This document shows positions 1 to 11,907 of a DNA stretch of 64,000 nucleotides, piece by piece (positions within the stretch are counted from its first letter, which is position 1; every line of letters starts with the position of its first letter). The stretch covers positions 1,922,001 through 1,986,000 of the forward strand of contig NZ_JANAVO010000001.1 of assembly GCF_024213555.1 (NCBI RefSeq), read 5' to 3'. The notes under the pieces are model-generated. The model was not told where the DNA came from. It searched no databases and saw only the letters and a program-made list of their open reading frames with translations. The translations under genes and the position numbers were made by a program. Source of the stretch: Allokutzneria sp. A3M-2-11 16 (lineage in GTDB: Bacteria > Actinomycetota > Actinomycetes > Mycobacteriales > Pseudonocardiaceae).

Positions 1-1640
<1,640 letters not shown>

Positions 1641-1693
1641 TCGGCTCCGCCCGACCCGCCCGGCCCGAACGCTGACGCACGAGAAGGACTGCA

Positions 1694-4282
<2,589 letters not shown>

Positions 4283-4333
4283 GCGGCAGTACGCGTCTAG
4301 CTGGATGGACCGCACCATCGGCAAAGGACCGTG

Positions 4334-5305
4334 ATGACTTCACCCGAGAACCCCGACCGCTCCGACGACCAGGCAGCGAAGTCCGAGGACCGGACCTCGC
4401 TGATCACCAAGCCTGGAGCGGACGGGGGCGCCGAACCCGCGGAGCGCGGCGAGCAGGCCGAAGCGGGCGACGGCGAGCAGCAGGCTCCGCAGGAGACCGC
4501 ACGGGCTGAGGACAGCGGGGCCGTCGAGGCCACCCAGAAGGTGGCCAAGCCCGCCAAGGGCGACGGTGGTGGTCCCCAGATCGACGCCAAGACCGAGCAC
4601 ATCGCGCTCGGATCGGCCCCGCCGCCGTGGCAGCGGGTCACCGTGTCCGGACAGGGCACGGCCCCGCCGCCACCGACTCCGGCGCAGCCGACCCCGCCGA
4701 CCCAGCAGCCCCCGGGTCTCGGGCGGCCGCCGGAGCAGCCGAGGGAGTTCGGCGGCGCGCAGGAGCTCCAGGACGAGCCCACCCAGCACACCGAGCAGCC
4801 GATGTTCGCCGGACTGAGCGACGACTCGATCGGCGGCCGCACCACGGTGACCTTCCCCACAGCGGGTGGTCGCCCGGCCGCGTCCGCGGCGGCCTCCGCT
4901 GCCACGGCGGCCGCGCCCAGTGCGCGCCGCACCGGCCGTGGCCCGCGACGGGCGAGCCTCCAGGTCAAGCGGATCGACCCGTGGTCGGTGCTGAAGCTGG
5001 CCCTGGTGCTGTCCGTCGCGCTGTTCTTCGTCTGGATGGTCGCCGTGGGCGTGCTCTACGGCGTGCTGCACGGCATGAGCGTGTGGGACAAGCTCAACGG
5101 CACCTACAAGGACCTGGTGCAGACCGCCGACGGGGCCAACGCGGAACCGTTGATCAGCGTCGGCCGCGTGTTCGGCGTCTCGGCGATCGTGGGCGCCATC
5201 AACATCATCCTGTTCACCGCGATGGCCACGGTCAGCGCGTTCGTCTACAACGTCTCCGCCGAGCTCGCCGGCGGCGTCGAGGTCACGCTTTCCGAGCGTG
5301 ACTAG
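4334..5305 (+). CDS. DUF3566 membrane protein
   Basis: Conserved actinobacterial protein always found just downstream of gyrA. The ATG at 4334 is preferred over the GTG three bases before it because AAAGGA at 4323 is then correctly spaced. The first roughly 200 residues are a low-complexity, disordered, Pro/Ala/Glu-rich cytoplasmic region. The C-terminal 110 residues form the DUF3566 domain: two hydrophobic segments (VLKLALVLSVALFFVWMVAV and AIVGAINIILFTAMATVSAF) separated by a short loop, ending in a short cytoplasmic tail. Its molecular role is unknown; distant members in mycobacteria have been linked to cell division or envelope proteins, which I treat only as a hint. Promoter or operon linkage with gyrA is likely (51-base gap). 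Confidence 0.85.
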   Translation: MTSPENPDRSDDQAAKSEDRTSLITKPGADGGAEPAERGEQAEAGDGEQQAPQETARAEDSGAVEATQKVAKPAKGDGGGPQIDAKTEHIALGSAPPPWQRVTVSGQGTAPPPPTPAQPTPPTQQPPGLGRPPEQPREFGGAQELQDEPTQHTEQPMFAGLSDDSIGGRTTVTFPTAGGRPAASAAASAATAAAPSARRTGRGPRRASLQVKRIDPWSVLKLALVLSVALFFVWMVAVGVLYGVLHGMSVWDKLNGTYKDLVQTADGANAEPLISVGRVFGVSAIVGAINIILFTAMATVSAFVYNVSAELAGGVEVTLSERD

Positions 5306-5356
5306 GGACTTCGCTCCGAGGCTGGCCCCGGTTTGGGCCGGGGCCAGCACATCGGG

Positions 5357-5362
5357 TAGTGT
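5357..5362 (+). promoter_or_regulatory. -10 element for tRNA-Ile
   Basis: TAGTGT fits the actinobacterial TANNNT -10 consensus and lies 14 bases upstream of the first base of tRNA-Ile. No convincing -35 is apparent. Confidence 0.45.
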
Positions 5363-5376
5363 CTGTTTCATCGCAA

Positions 5377-5451
5377 GGGCCTATAGCTCAGCTCGGTTAG
5401 AGCGCTTCACTGATAATGAAGAGGTCGGAGGTTCAAGTCCTCCTAGGCCCA
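5377..5451 (+). tRNA. tRNA-Ile (GAT)
   Basis: A complete cloverleaf can be drawn: acceptor GGGCCTA paired with TAGGCCC, D-arm GCTC/GAGC, anticodon stem CTTCA/TGAAG around loop CTGATAA (anticodon GAT at 5412-5414), T-arm GGAGG/CCTCC with TTCAAGT. Discriminator base is A. CCA is not encoded. Position after gyrA is the conserved actinobacterial arrangement. Confidence 0.97.
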
Positions 5452-5511
5452 CTGCAAGTTCCTGTCTTGGGGGCACCCGGGATCATTGCGCCGCTAAGGA
5501 GGCGAACGAAC

Positions 5512-5634
5512 GTGAAGAAGCTGCTCGCACTTGCTGCCGTGGCAGGCGCCGTGCTGTTCTTCGTGAAGCGCAACCGCTCGGCGAAGGCCGAGGCGGACCT
5601 GTGGCGCGAGGCCACCGCGCCGACCGAGAACTGA
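5512..5634 (+). CDS. DLW-39 family peptide
   Basis: A 40-residue peptide starting at GTG with a perfect AAGGAGG ribosome site at 5496-5502. It has a single N-terminal hydrophobic helix (KKLLALAAVAGAVLFFV), a basic KRNR stop, and the family signature DLW (in EADLWREAT). This is the DLW-39 family, named for the motif and the length of about 39 residues, found between the gyrA-proximal tRNA genes in many actinobacteria. Function is unknown. It is probably a single-pass membrane microprotein. It sits between tRNA-Ile and tRNA-Ala and may be transcribed from the tRNA-Ile promoter. Confidence 0.85.
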   Translation: MKKLLALAAVAGAVLFFVKRNRSAKAEADLWREATAPTEN

Positions 5635-5672
5635 TCTCGAAGCGAGCGCCAGCCGCTCGCTGAGGACCTGTA

Positions 5673-5700
5673 GCCCCGGTGGCCTTCTGGCCACCGGGGC
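5673..5700. terminator. hairpin between DLW-39 gene and tRNA-Ala
   Basis: Twelve-base perfect stem (GCCCCGGTGGCC / GGCCACCGGGGC) with a TTCT loop and no T-run afterwards. Probably ends the tRNA-Ile/DLW-39 transcript. Confidence 0.6.
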
Positions 5701-5712
5701 ACATGTCCGCTC

Positions 5713-5785
5713 GGGGACATAGCTCAATTGGCAGAGCACCGCCTTTGCAAGGCGGGGGTTAGGGGTTCGATTCCCCTTGTCTCCA
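5713..5785 (+). tRNA. tRNA-Ala (TGC)
   Basis: Complete cloverleaf: acceptor GGGGACA with TGTCTCC (one G-T pair), anticodon stem CCGCC/GGCGG around loop TTTGCAA (anticodon TGC), T-loop GTTCGATTC. Discriminator A, CCA not encoded. Pairs with tRNA-Ile as the usual gyrA-linked tRNA duo. Confidence 0.97.
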
Positions 5786-5847
5786 CTCGCTTTGGGCAAC
5801 CCTGCTCACGTGCTGCGCACGTTCGCCGGGGCGCTCGTCATCATGTT

Positions 5848-5864
5848 GGGGGGCCGAGCCCCCC
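5848..5864. repeat. G/C-run hairpin after tRNA-Ala
   Basis: GGGGGGC and GCCCCCC arms around CGA, followed by another C-run, in the 173-base gap (5786-5958) after tRNA-Ala. No gene is visible in that gap. A similar G/C-run element follows tRNA-Leu at 23015, so this looks like one copy of a dispersed extragenic palindrome that could also terminate the tRNA transcript. Confidence 0.45.
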
Positions 5865-5958
5865 ACGCCCCCCACGGTGCGGGCTCTTCTGAACCAGCCT
5901 GGTTTCGCTTGGCTTCGCCTTCGCTTTGCTGGATTTCTGGTCTGGTTGACTGCGGGGC

Positions 5959-6501
5959 ATGAGGCGGATCTTGGGTGTGGCCCTCTTGGTGACGGTTGTT
6001 GCTGGATGTGGGGGTGAACAGGGGCCTGCTGGTGACCCGAGCACCTCTGCGGCAGCGGCTTCTTCTGCTGCTTCTCCTTCTTCGGTTGGGGTGGGGGCGC
6101 CGGGGTGGCCGGGGGTGGGTGGGGAAGGGAAATGTCCGTACCTGGGGAGTGCGGATGTGGCTCAGTTCAACGGGCAGCAGGTGGGGAAGGTCAAGCTCGG
6201 GGGCGAAGGGGAGCGACCGGCCTGCTTCTTCTTCAGGCCCAACGGGGAAGAGCAGTTGCGGGTGCGGATCTTCACGGGGACCGAGGCCGAGGCGAAGGCA
6301 CTGGTGGACTCGGTGGCGCCGGTGGCGACCTCCTCGCCGGTGACGCTGGACGGCGGGTGGAAGGGCGGGGCCCAGCCCACGGAGAAGGGGGCGGTGTTCG
6401 CGGTCGCCAAGGGGGGGACTGCCGTTGCGGCGGTGTCCAACCAGAAGCGGACCATCGCGCCCAAGCGGGCCGTTGAGAAGGCCATCGAAGCGGTGAAATA
6501 G
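5959..6501 (+). CDS. lipoprotein, DUF2020-like
   Basis: Exported lipoprotein of 180 residues. The N-terminus RRILGVALLVTVVAGC gives a signal peptide with lipobox VAGC (Cys17), followed by a Ser/Ala linker to about residue 55. The globular part has KCPYL near its start, an NGQQVGKVKL motif, ACFFFRP and a long C-terminal helix. Two Cys outside the lipobox (KCPYL and ACFF) could form a disulfide. The pattern resembles DUF2020-type actinobacterial lipoproteins; function unknown. No strong ribosome site precedes the ATG. The stop codon abuts a 16-base-stem terminator. Family assignment is from memory and moderate. Confidence 0.7.
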   Translation: MRRILGVALLVTVVAGCGGEQGPAGDPSTSAAAASSAASPSSVGVGAPGWPGVGGEGKCPYLGSADVAQFNGQQVGKVKLGGEGERPACFFFRPNGEEQLRVRIFTGTEAEAKALVDSVAPVATSSPVTLDGGWKGGAQPTEKGAVFAVAKGGTAVAAVSNQKRTIAPKRAVEKAIEAVK

Positions 6502-6552
6502 CAGCAGCCCAGGAGTCGCCGGGCGCGTGACGCGGTGACTCCTGGGCTGCTG
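6502..6552. terminator. bidirectional terminator between convergent genes
   Basis: Perfect 16-base stem CAGCAGCCCAGGAGTC / GACTCCTGGGCTGCTG extended by a few weaker pairs, directly after the lipoprotein stop and 32 bases from the stop of the minus-strand gene at 6584. Confidence 0.75.
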
Positions 6553-6583
6553 GTGTATCGGTGTGTGGTGGGCTGGCGATCGG

Positions 6584-7165
6584 TCAGCTCTTGTTGCTGG
6601 TGTTGTTCGCGGAGGTCTTGCTGCGGGTCGGCTGAGCCGTGTGCTTGCCGTTGTCGCTGGACGTGCGCTGCTGCGGCGTCTGGGGCTGCTCGTCGACCTC
6701 CTGGAGGGAGACCTGCTCCGGGCGCTTCGACAACACCGTCGCCACCGCCGCGCCGATCCCGCCGAGCAGGATCAGCACCACCGGCCACCGGCGGCGCTTC
6801 TTCGGCTGTTCCTTCGCGAACGTGGCCGCGAGGTCCTTGTAGGCCGCCTTGGTGTTCTTGTGCAGCTCCCTGCGGGCCTGCTTGAACTCCTTGCGCGCCG
6901 CCTTACCCCGTTTGGCGAGCAGCTTGCGGGCCTTGCGGCCGCGCTTGCCCAGCTCCTCCGCGGTGTCCGTAACGCCGGCCTGGATCTTCTCGGGGGTCAG
7001 TCCGCGCTTAGCCAACTTCTTCTCCGCCTTCGCCAACGCACGTTTCGATGCCTTTATTCCCTGCTCAGCGGCCTTCTCCGTGCGCACGCGCGCCGCCTTC
7101 AGGCCGGTCCCCATCGCCCTGCCGACCTTCTCGCCGGCCTGGGACATGGTCTTCACCTCGTCCAT
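6584..7165 (-). CDS. Lys/Ala-rich membrane-tethered protein
   Basis: I do not recognise a named family. The 193-residue product starts at the ATG at 7165, preceded by GGAGGAG. Residues 1-110 are very rich in Lys, Ala and Arg and predicted helical, with AEKKLAKRG- and KLLAKRGKAARKE-like repeats resembling histone-like or DNA-binding basic tails. A single hydrophobic segment (WPVVLILLGGIGAAVATVL) follows a KKRRR stop, then a polar Thr/Ser/Asn tail. Such proteins are common beside ppiA in Pseudonocardiaceae. The basic domain could bind nucleic acid or acidic envelope polymers, but this is inference. Convergent with the lipoprotein gene and divergent from ppiA. Confidence 0.75.
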   Translation of the reverse strand: MDEVKTMSQAGEKVGRAMGTGLKAARVRTEKAAEQGIKASKRALAKAEKKLAKRGLTPEKIQAGVTDTAEELGKRGRKARKLLAKRGKAARKEFKQARRELHKNTKAAYKDLAATFAKEQPKKRRRWPVVLILLGGIGAAVATVLSKRPEQVSLQEVDEQPQTPQQRTSSDNGKHTAQPTRSKTSANNTSNKS

Positions 7166-7252
7166 GGCACTCCTCCAAGACACGCCTGTGGACAGCCATA
7201 CCCAATCCTGCCCCTTCTCACGCGAACCCGCCGTGGATGGCACGATGGCGTG

Positions 7253-7807
7253 GTGGCTGAGAGCAACGAATCCCTCGTGGGGAAGACCGTGAAGGTCACC
7301 CTGCACACCTCGCACGGCGAGATCCGGCTGAACCTCTTCTCGAACCACGCGCCGAAGACGGTCAGCAACTTCGTCGGGCTCGCGCAGGGCACGAAGGACT
7401 ACAAGGAGAACAACGCCAAGGGTGAGCGGACCGGACCGTTCTACGACGGCTCGATCTTCCACCGCGTGATCGACGGTTTCATGCTGCAGGCGGGCGACCC
7501 GACCGGCACCGGCCGCGGCGGACCCGGCTACCGCTTCGCCGACGAGTTCCACCCGGAGCTGGCGTTCAGCAAGCCCTACCTGCTGGCGATGGCGAACGCC
7601 GGGCCGAACACCAACGGCTCGCAGTTCTTCATCACCGTCGGCCCGACCACCTGGTTGAACTTCAAGCACACCATCTTCGGCGAGGTGGCCGACGGCGACT
7701 CGCGCGCCGTGGTCGACGCGATCGCCAAGGTGCCGACCGACCAGGGTGACAAGCCGCTGACCGACGTGACCCTCGACAGCGTCACCGTCGAGATCACCGA
7801 GGGCTGA
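7253..7807 (+). CDS. ppiA: peptidyl-prolyl cis-trans isomerase (cyclophilin)
   Basis: Cytoplasmic cyclophilin A-type isomerase, 184 residues. The GTG at 7253 gives an N-terminus aligning in length with mycobacterial PpiA (about 182 residues). Core motifs include FHRVIDGFMLQAGDPTGTG (catalytic Arg in FHRV), MANAGPNTNGSQFFIT (the substrate-binding Gln/Phe cluster) and the WLNFKHTIFGEV box. No signal peptide is visible. The gene lies 10 bases before a rhomboid gene and both follow the gyrase cluster, as in mycobacteria. It assists folding of proline-containing proteins. Confidence 0.95.
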   Translation: MAESNESLVGKTVKVTLHTSHGEIRLNLFSNHAPKTVSNFVGLAQGTKDYKENNAKGERTGPFYDGSIFHRVIDGFMLQAGDPTGTGRGGPGYRFADEFHPELAFSKPYLLAMANAGPNTNGSQFFITVGPTTWLNFKHTIFGEVADGDSRAVVDAIAKVPTDQGDKPLTDVTLDSVTVEITEG

Positions 7808-7817
7808 GCGGACCGGC

Positions 7818-8708
7818 ATGACGCTCCCGCCGTCCCCACCACCGGACGCCGGCCAGCCGGTGCTGCCCGGCTGCGCGCGACACCCCGACCGGCCGACCGG
7901 TCTCCGCTGCACCCGGTGCGAGCGACCCGCCTGCCCGGAGTGCCTGCGCGAGGCCGCGGTCGGCTACCAGTGCGTGGACTGCGTCCGCGAAGGCAACCGG
8001 GGCGTGCGCCGTGCGGTGACGGTCGCCGGAGCCGAACTGGTCAGCAAGCCGATCGTGGCCCCCGTGCTGATCGCGCTGAACGTGCTGGTCTTCGTGATCA
8101 CCGCGGTGCAGTCGCGCAGCGTCATGACCAACTACGACGGCTCCGACCTGTTCACCGACTGGTTCATGCGGCCGATCCTGGTCGCCACCGGTGAGTGGTG
8201 GCGGCTGGTCACGAACGGGTTCCTGCACGACGGCATCGCCCACCTCGGCGTGAACATGCTCGCGCTGTGGTTCCTCGGCCGGGACCTCGAACTGCTGCTC
8301 GGCCGGGGCCGCTTCATCGCGAGCTACGTGCTGTCGCTGCTGGGCGGTTCGGTGGCGATCATGCTCTTCGACGACCCGATGACCGCCGCGGTCGGTGCGT
8401 CCGGGGCGATCTACGGCCTGCTCGGCGGGCTGCTGGTGGCCGTGCTCAAGCTCAAGCTCAACATCGGGCCGGTGCTCGGCGTCATCGCGCTGAACGTGGT
8501 GATCACCTTCAGCGTGCCGAACATTTCCTTCCTGGCCCACGCGGGCGGCTTCGTGGTCGGGGCCGCGCTGATGGCGGCGATGCTCTACGCGCCCGCGAAG
8601 CAGCGGGGCTCGTGGCAGGCCGGGGCGTTCGTGGCGAGCGCCGTGGTCCTCGCCGGGCTCACGTTCTACCGCTACAACGAACTGCAGGCGCTGCTACTGG
8701 GCGGCTAG
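7818..8708 (+). CDS. rhomboid family intramembrane serine protease
   Basis: Intramembrane protease, 296 residues. Residues 15-55 carry a small B-box-like zinc-finger (pairs of Cys and His: CARHP, CTRCERPACPECL, CVDCV), typical of actinobacterial rhomboids beside ppiA. Six or seven membrane segments follow. The conserved HLGVNM motif lies in the second segment, the nucleophile serine in GASGAIYGLLGG is Ser195, and the base in FLAHAGGF is His241. Substrates are unknown. It is 10 bases from ppiA and probably co-transcribed; its stop overlaps the stop of the convergent gene at 8694 by 15 bases. Confidence 0.93.
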   Translation: MTLPPSPPPDAGQPVLPGCARHPDRPTGLRCTRCERPACPECLREAAVGYQCVDCVREGNRGVRRAVTVAGAELVSKPIVAPVLIALNVLVFVITAVQSRSVMTNYDGSDLFTDWFMRPILVATGEWWRLVTNGFLHDGIAHLGVNMLALWFLGRDLELLLGRGRFIASYVLSLLGGSVAIMLFDDPMTAAVGASGAIYGLLGGLLVAVLKLKLNIGPVLGVIALNVVITFSVPNISFLAHAGGFVVGAALMAAMLYAPAKQRGSWQAGAFVASAVVLAGLTFYRYNELQALLLGG

Positions 8709-9128
8709 CCCGGTCAGAACCGCCGCGACGTCGACCGGATCGGCGCCGAGGTCCAGCCTGGTGAACACCAGCAGGGTCTCGGCGCCGTCCCGCGCCAGGA
8801 CGTCGATCTCCAGGACCGCGTTGGTCCGGCCGAACCTCCGCGCGCTGTGCAGCCGCGGGGTGAGCTCGGCCCAGCTCCAGGAACGGGTGCCGGTCAGGCC
8901 GCGCACGGTGATGCCCCCGGCGTCCGCGGTCAGCCTCGGCCGGGCCACCGTGCCGTACAGGGCGGCGAAGCCGAGCAGGACCGCCGCGACCGTCGCGAAG
9001 ACCTGCGTCGGGGTATCGCGCGCGAGGAAAACCCAGGTCAGCGCGCCTGCGGCGAGTAGCCACCCGCCGCCGACCACGGCGGCCGGTGGGGACCAGCACC
9101 GGGCTCCGGCGGGGCTTCCGTCGTTCAT
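8694..9128 (-). CDS. PH-like domain membrane protein
   Basis: A 144-residue protein with two N-terminal membrane segments (AAVVGGGWLLAAGALTWVF and VFATVAAVLLGFAALYGTV) followed by a bacterial PH-like (DUF, bPH) domain: RPRLTADAGGITVRGLTGTRSWSW, then a beta-rich region ending in a C-terminal helix. The sequence W(A/S)-W-A-E-L after the GI-V-R strand is the typical bPH signature. Start taken at ATG 9128 with a GGGAGACGG upstream element; 14 in-frame codons lie further upstream. Function unknown; such proteins are peripheral membrane modules in actinobacteria. Confidence 0.75.
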   Translation of the reverse strand: MNDGSPAGARCWSPPAAVVGGGWLLAAGALTWVFLARDTPTQVFATVAAVLLGFAALYGTVARPRLTADAGGITVRGLTGTRSWSWAELTPRLHSARRFGRTNAVLEIDVLARDGAETLLVFTRLDLGADPVDVAAVLTGLAAQ

Positions 9129-9227
9129 CCGACCGTCTCCCAGAGTTCGTGTTGCGGCCCTGGCAACCACATCATCTAGTGCCTCGGGGCCGACCGAGAC
9201 CGGCTATCCAGTGGACAGCCCGGCGAG

Positions 9228-9249
9228 TTATCCACAGCAGTTGTCCCCA
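9228..9249 (+). other. DnaA-box-like pair
   Basis: TTATCCACA at 9228-9236 is a perfect consensus DnaA box; TTGTCCCCA at 9241-9249 differs from TTGTCCACA by one base. Located in the 230-base non-coding gap (9129-9358) between a PH-like gene and crgA. Confidence 0.4.
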
Positions 9250-9291
9250 GTGGGGATGAACTTACAGCTGTGTCGTTCTGCGGCGGGCACG

Positions 9292-9327
9292 CGAACGGCC
9301 CGGACACCAGGGCGTCCGGGCCGTTCG
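9292..9327. terminator. terminator downstream of crgA
   Basis: Perfect 14-base stem CGAACGGCCCGGAC / GTCCGGGCCGTTCG with an 8-base loop, 31 bases beyond the crgA stop on the minus strand. No T-run follows. Confidence 0.6.
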
Positions 9328-9358
9328 ACAGCCACTTCTCGGCCTGCGGGCCGGGTGG

Positions 9359-9625
9359 TCAGCGCCAGCGCATCGTCATCAGCAGGCCGGTGATCATCAG
9401 GGCGAACCCGATGGCGAAGTTCCACGGGCCGAGGTCCTGCATCACCGGGATCTCCTGCCCGGCGAGGTAGTTCACCACCAGCCAGGCAAGGCCGAGCAGC
9501 ATCATGCCCAGCATCACCACGATGTAGATCGGGTGTGACGGGCCTGCGCCCCGCACCTTGACCGGCGTGCGCCGGTCCGGTGGTGCGGTGTAGACGTCCT
9601 TCTTGCGGACCTTGGACTTAGGCAT
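9359..9625 (-). CDS. crgA: cell division protein CrgA
   Basis: Small inner-membrane divisome protein (88 residues). The N-terminal signature MPKSKVRKK and the two membrane segments ([21 protein letters not shown] and [18 protein letters not shown]) identify CrgA. In Streptomyces it inhibits FtsZ ring formation in sporogenic septation, and in mycobacteria it recruits FtsI, FtsQ and other divisome proteins. The start at 9625 matches the family length. The gene is divergent from the DUF881 gene and lies in its usual place between ppiA and pknB. Confidence 0.95.
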   Translation of the reverse strand: MPKSKVRKKDVYTAPPDRRTPVKVRGAGPSHPIYIVVMLGMMLLGLAWLVVNYLAGQEIPVMQDLGPWNFAIGFALMITGLLMTMRWR

Positions 9626-9776
9626 GCTCGTCCTCGCGTGCTCCTGGACCGGCCGGTTACCGGGCGTTTCCGGGGTCCGCAAAATCCGGCCCCGACCCGG
9701 TGAACACGTTAACGTAACCGCCTGGGTTCGCGAACTACCTCTGTGGTCACCGCAGCCGAAGGAACGGGAGGGCCGG

Positions 9777-10511
9777 GTGCGCAGGCTCGACGGCTGGCGG
9801 TTCGCCGTGCCCGCGGTGTGCCTGGTCACCGGCCTGTTGTTCGCGGTCAGCCGGAACTCGGCCGATGGCTACGACCTGCGCGGCGGCCGAACGACGGAAC
9901 TTTCCGGTGTGGTCCGGGAGGCCGAGTCCCAGGTGGGCGAGGCGCAGCAACGGCTGGCCGGGCTGAGGGCGGAACTGGATCGCCTCGGCATCGCCCAGGA
10001 GGGCTCGGACCAACGCGTCTCCGAGGCCCGCAGGCGAGCGGACCGGCTCGGCGCCCGGGTCGGCCTCACCCCGGTGACCGGCCCCGGTGTCGCGGTGCGG
10101 CTGACCGATGCCCCGCGCGGACCGGACGGGCGCTACCCGAAGGACGTCGACCCGGACTCGCTCGTCGTGCACCAGGTGGACGTGCAGAGCGTGCTCAACG
10201 CGCTGTGGGCGGGCGGAGCCGAGGCGATCTCCGTCGCCGACCAGCGATTGGTCAGCACGTCCGCTGTGAGGTGCATCGGCAACACACTGCTCCTGCACGG
10301 ACGCACGTACTCTCCGCCTTACGTCATACAAGCGATCGGGGACACGGAACGGATGAGCGCGGCACTGGACGCCGAACCGGGGGTGCGACTCTTCCGGCAG
10401 TACGCCCAGGTCTACGGCCTTGGCTACCGCGTATCGGCGAGTGAGGCGATCAGGATGCCCGGATACAGCGGGCCGTTGCGACTGGACAAGGCGCAGGAGG
10501 TGCCGCGGTGA
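9777..10511 (+). CDS. DUF881 family protein
   Basis: Membrane-anchored protein of 244 residues starting at GTG 9777. One N-terminal membrane helix ([16 protein letters not shown]), a coiled-coil from about residue 35 to 90 (repeated [20 protein letters not shown] heptads), and a C-terminal DUF881 fold with the conserved [17 protein letters not shown] and [13 protein letters not shown] motifs. Members occur in actinobacterial division loci and in Bacillus near SpoIIQ-like genes; the C-terminal fold resembles a periplasmic ring-forming domain. Function uncertain. Its TGA overlaps the GTG of the sortase gene by four bases, so the two are translationally coupled. Confidence 0.85.
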   Translation: MRRLDGWRFAVPAVCLVTGLLFAVSRNSADGYDLRGGRTTELSGVVREAESQVGEAQQRLAGLRAELDRLGIAQEGSDQRVSEARRRADRLGARVGLTPVTGPGVAVRLTDAPRGPDGRYPKDVDPDSLVVHQVDVQSVLNALWAGGAEAISVADQRLVSTSAVRCIGNTLLLHGRTYSPPYVIQAIGDTERMSAALDAEPGVRLFRQYAQVYGLGYRVSASEAIRMPGYSGPLRLDKAQEVPR

Positions 10512-11740
10512 GTTCGAACCCGCCCCCGGGGCAGCGACCGGTCCCGCGCTACCAGCGCGACCCGGGCCAGCCCCCGACCCCGCCGCCGGGCACGCCCATT
10601 CCCCAGGGTCCGCCGCCCGCGCGGCCGCAGGGCCCACCGCCGGTTGGCAGGCCGCCGGGCCCGCCACCGCGGCAGAACCCGCCGCGCCCGCCCCAGCCGG
10701 TGCGCGCCCCGCAGCCGGACGATCCGCCGACCCAGCCGATTCCGCGCGTGCGCGCGACACCGCCGCCACCCCCGCCACGTCCCGCGCGCCCGCGTCCGGA
10801 CGACCTGCCGACGCAGCACATCCCGCGCGTGGTCGACGAGGAGACCGCTGAGGTCGAACAGCCCCCGGAGGACGTCATCGCGGCCGCGGAGGCCGACGAG
10901 CCCCCGGCCAAGGCGTCCGAGGACCCGCCGAAGGAGACCGGCCGCGTCGTCGTCCGGTCCATCGGCGAACTGTTGATCACCGCGGGCCTGGTGGTGCTGC
11001 TGTTCGTCTTCTACGAGGTCTACGTGACCGACTGGCTCTCCGCGGGCAAGCAGTCCGATGCCACCGTCGCGCTGGACGACCGGTGGAAGGGGCAGGAGGA
11101 CCCGCAGCGGAAGACCCAGTTCCAGGTCGGCGACGGCGAGGGCTTCGCCAAGATCCGGATTCCCAAGTTCGGCTCGGACTACGTTTACACCGTGCTCGAG
11201 GGCACCACCGACAAGATCCTCGAGGTCGGTCCCGGCCACTACAAGAACACGGCCTTCCCCGGGCAGCCGGGCAACTTCGCGGTCGCCGGGCACCGGGTCG
11301 GCAAGGGCGCCCCGTTCAACGACCTCGACCTGCTCGACCCGTGCGACGCCATCGTGGTGGAGACCTCGGACAGCTGGTTCGTCTACCGGATGCTGCCGAA
11401 GTCCAGCCAGGTCAAGGACTGGGACAAGACCAAGGCGGCCGACCCGAAGTGCCAGCGGGTCGGGACGTTGCGCACCAACGCCGCCGACGGTGGCGGCTAC
11501 GGCAAGACGGTGGGCCAGGAGATCGTGCTGCCCAGCCAGAGCGCCGTCATCGCGGCCGTGCCGAACCGCCCGGACGCCCAGGTTCCCGCGGGCCAGCAGG
11601 CCTCGCTGATCACCCTCACCACCTGCCACCCGCGGTTCTCCGCGCGGCAGCGGCTGATCGTGCACGGCGTGCTGACCCACCAGTACAAGAAGGACTCCGC
11701 CAAGCCCGGTGAGCTGCCGGCCGAGTTGCAGGAGAGCTGA
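10508..11740 (+). CDS. srtE: class E sortase
   Basis: Cell-wall transpeptidase, 410 residues, that would attach secreted proteins to peptidoglycan at LAXTG-type signals. The first 150 residues are Pro/Arg-rich and cytoplasmic. A membrane helix (LLITAGLVVLLFVFYEVYV) lies near residue 160, and the sortase domain follows. The active site has His262 (AGHRVG), Cys373 in TLTTCHP (the TLXTC motif) and Arg380 or Arg382 in SARQRL. The stretch before the cysteine is typical of class E enzymes of actinobacteria. Four-base overlap with DUF881 gene upstream and a TGATG junction with the next small gene show an operon. Exported substrates are not encoded in this window. Confidence 0.93.
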   Translation: MSSNPPPGQRPVPRYQRDPGQPPTPPPGTPIPQGPPPARPQGPPPVGRPPGPPPRQNPPRPPQPVRAPQPDDPPTQPIPRVRATPPPPPPRPARPRPDDLPTQHIPRVVDEETAEVEQPPEDVIAAAEADEPPAKASEDPPKETGRVVVRSIGELLITAGLVVLLFVFYEVYVTDWLSAGKQSDATVALDDRWKGQEDPQRKTQFQVGDGEGFAKIRIPKFGSDYVYTVLEGTTDKILEVGPGHYKNTAFPGQPGNFAVAGHRVGKGAPFNDLDLLDPCDAIVVETSDSWFVYRMLPKSSQVKDWDKTKAADPKCQRVGTLRTNAADGGGYGKTVGQEIVLPSQSAVIAAVPNRPDAQVPAGQQASLITLTTCHPRFSARQRLIVHGVLTHQYKKDSAKPGELPAELQES

Positions 11741-11895
11741 TGTACGGCTGGATCTGGCGCCACCTGCCCGGACCGCTCCCGGTGCGGGTCTTCGAGGCGC
11801 TGTTGCTGATCTCCGGAGTGGTCGCGCTGCTGCTGTTCGTGGTGTTCCCGTGGATCGAACCGAGGCTTCCGTTCAACCAAGTCACCACTGGATGA
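11740..11895 (+). CDS. small single-pass membrane protein
   Basis: A 51-residue protein whose ATG overlaps the sortase stop. It has the basic start MYGWIWRHLPGP, a strong hydrophobic helix (FEALLLISGVVALLLFVVFPW) and a short tail. This small membrane protein is commonly encoded between srtE and pabA in Pseudonocardiaceae and mycobacteria. Role unknown. Confidence 0.7.
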   Translation: MYGWIWRHLPGPLPVRVFEALLLISGVVALLLFVVFPWIEPRLPFNQVTTG

Positions 11896-11907
11896 GGGTG
11901 GTTCCCT

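Noticed and set aside
6563-7807. Extended N-terminus of ppiA covering 6563-7252
   Set aside because: This stretch is the antisense of the minus-strand membrane-tethered protein gene. PpiA has the normal length from 7253.
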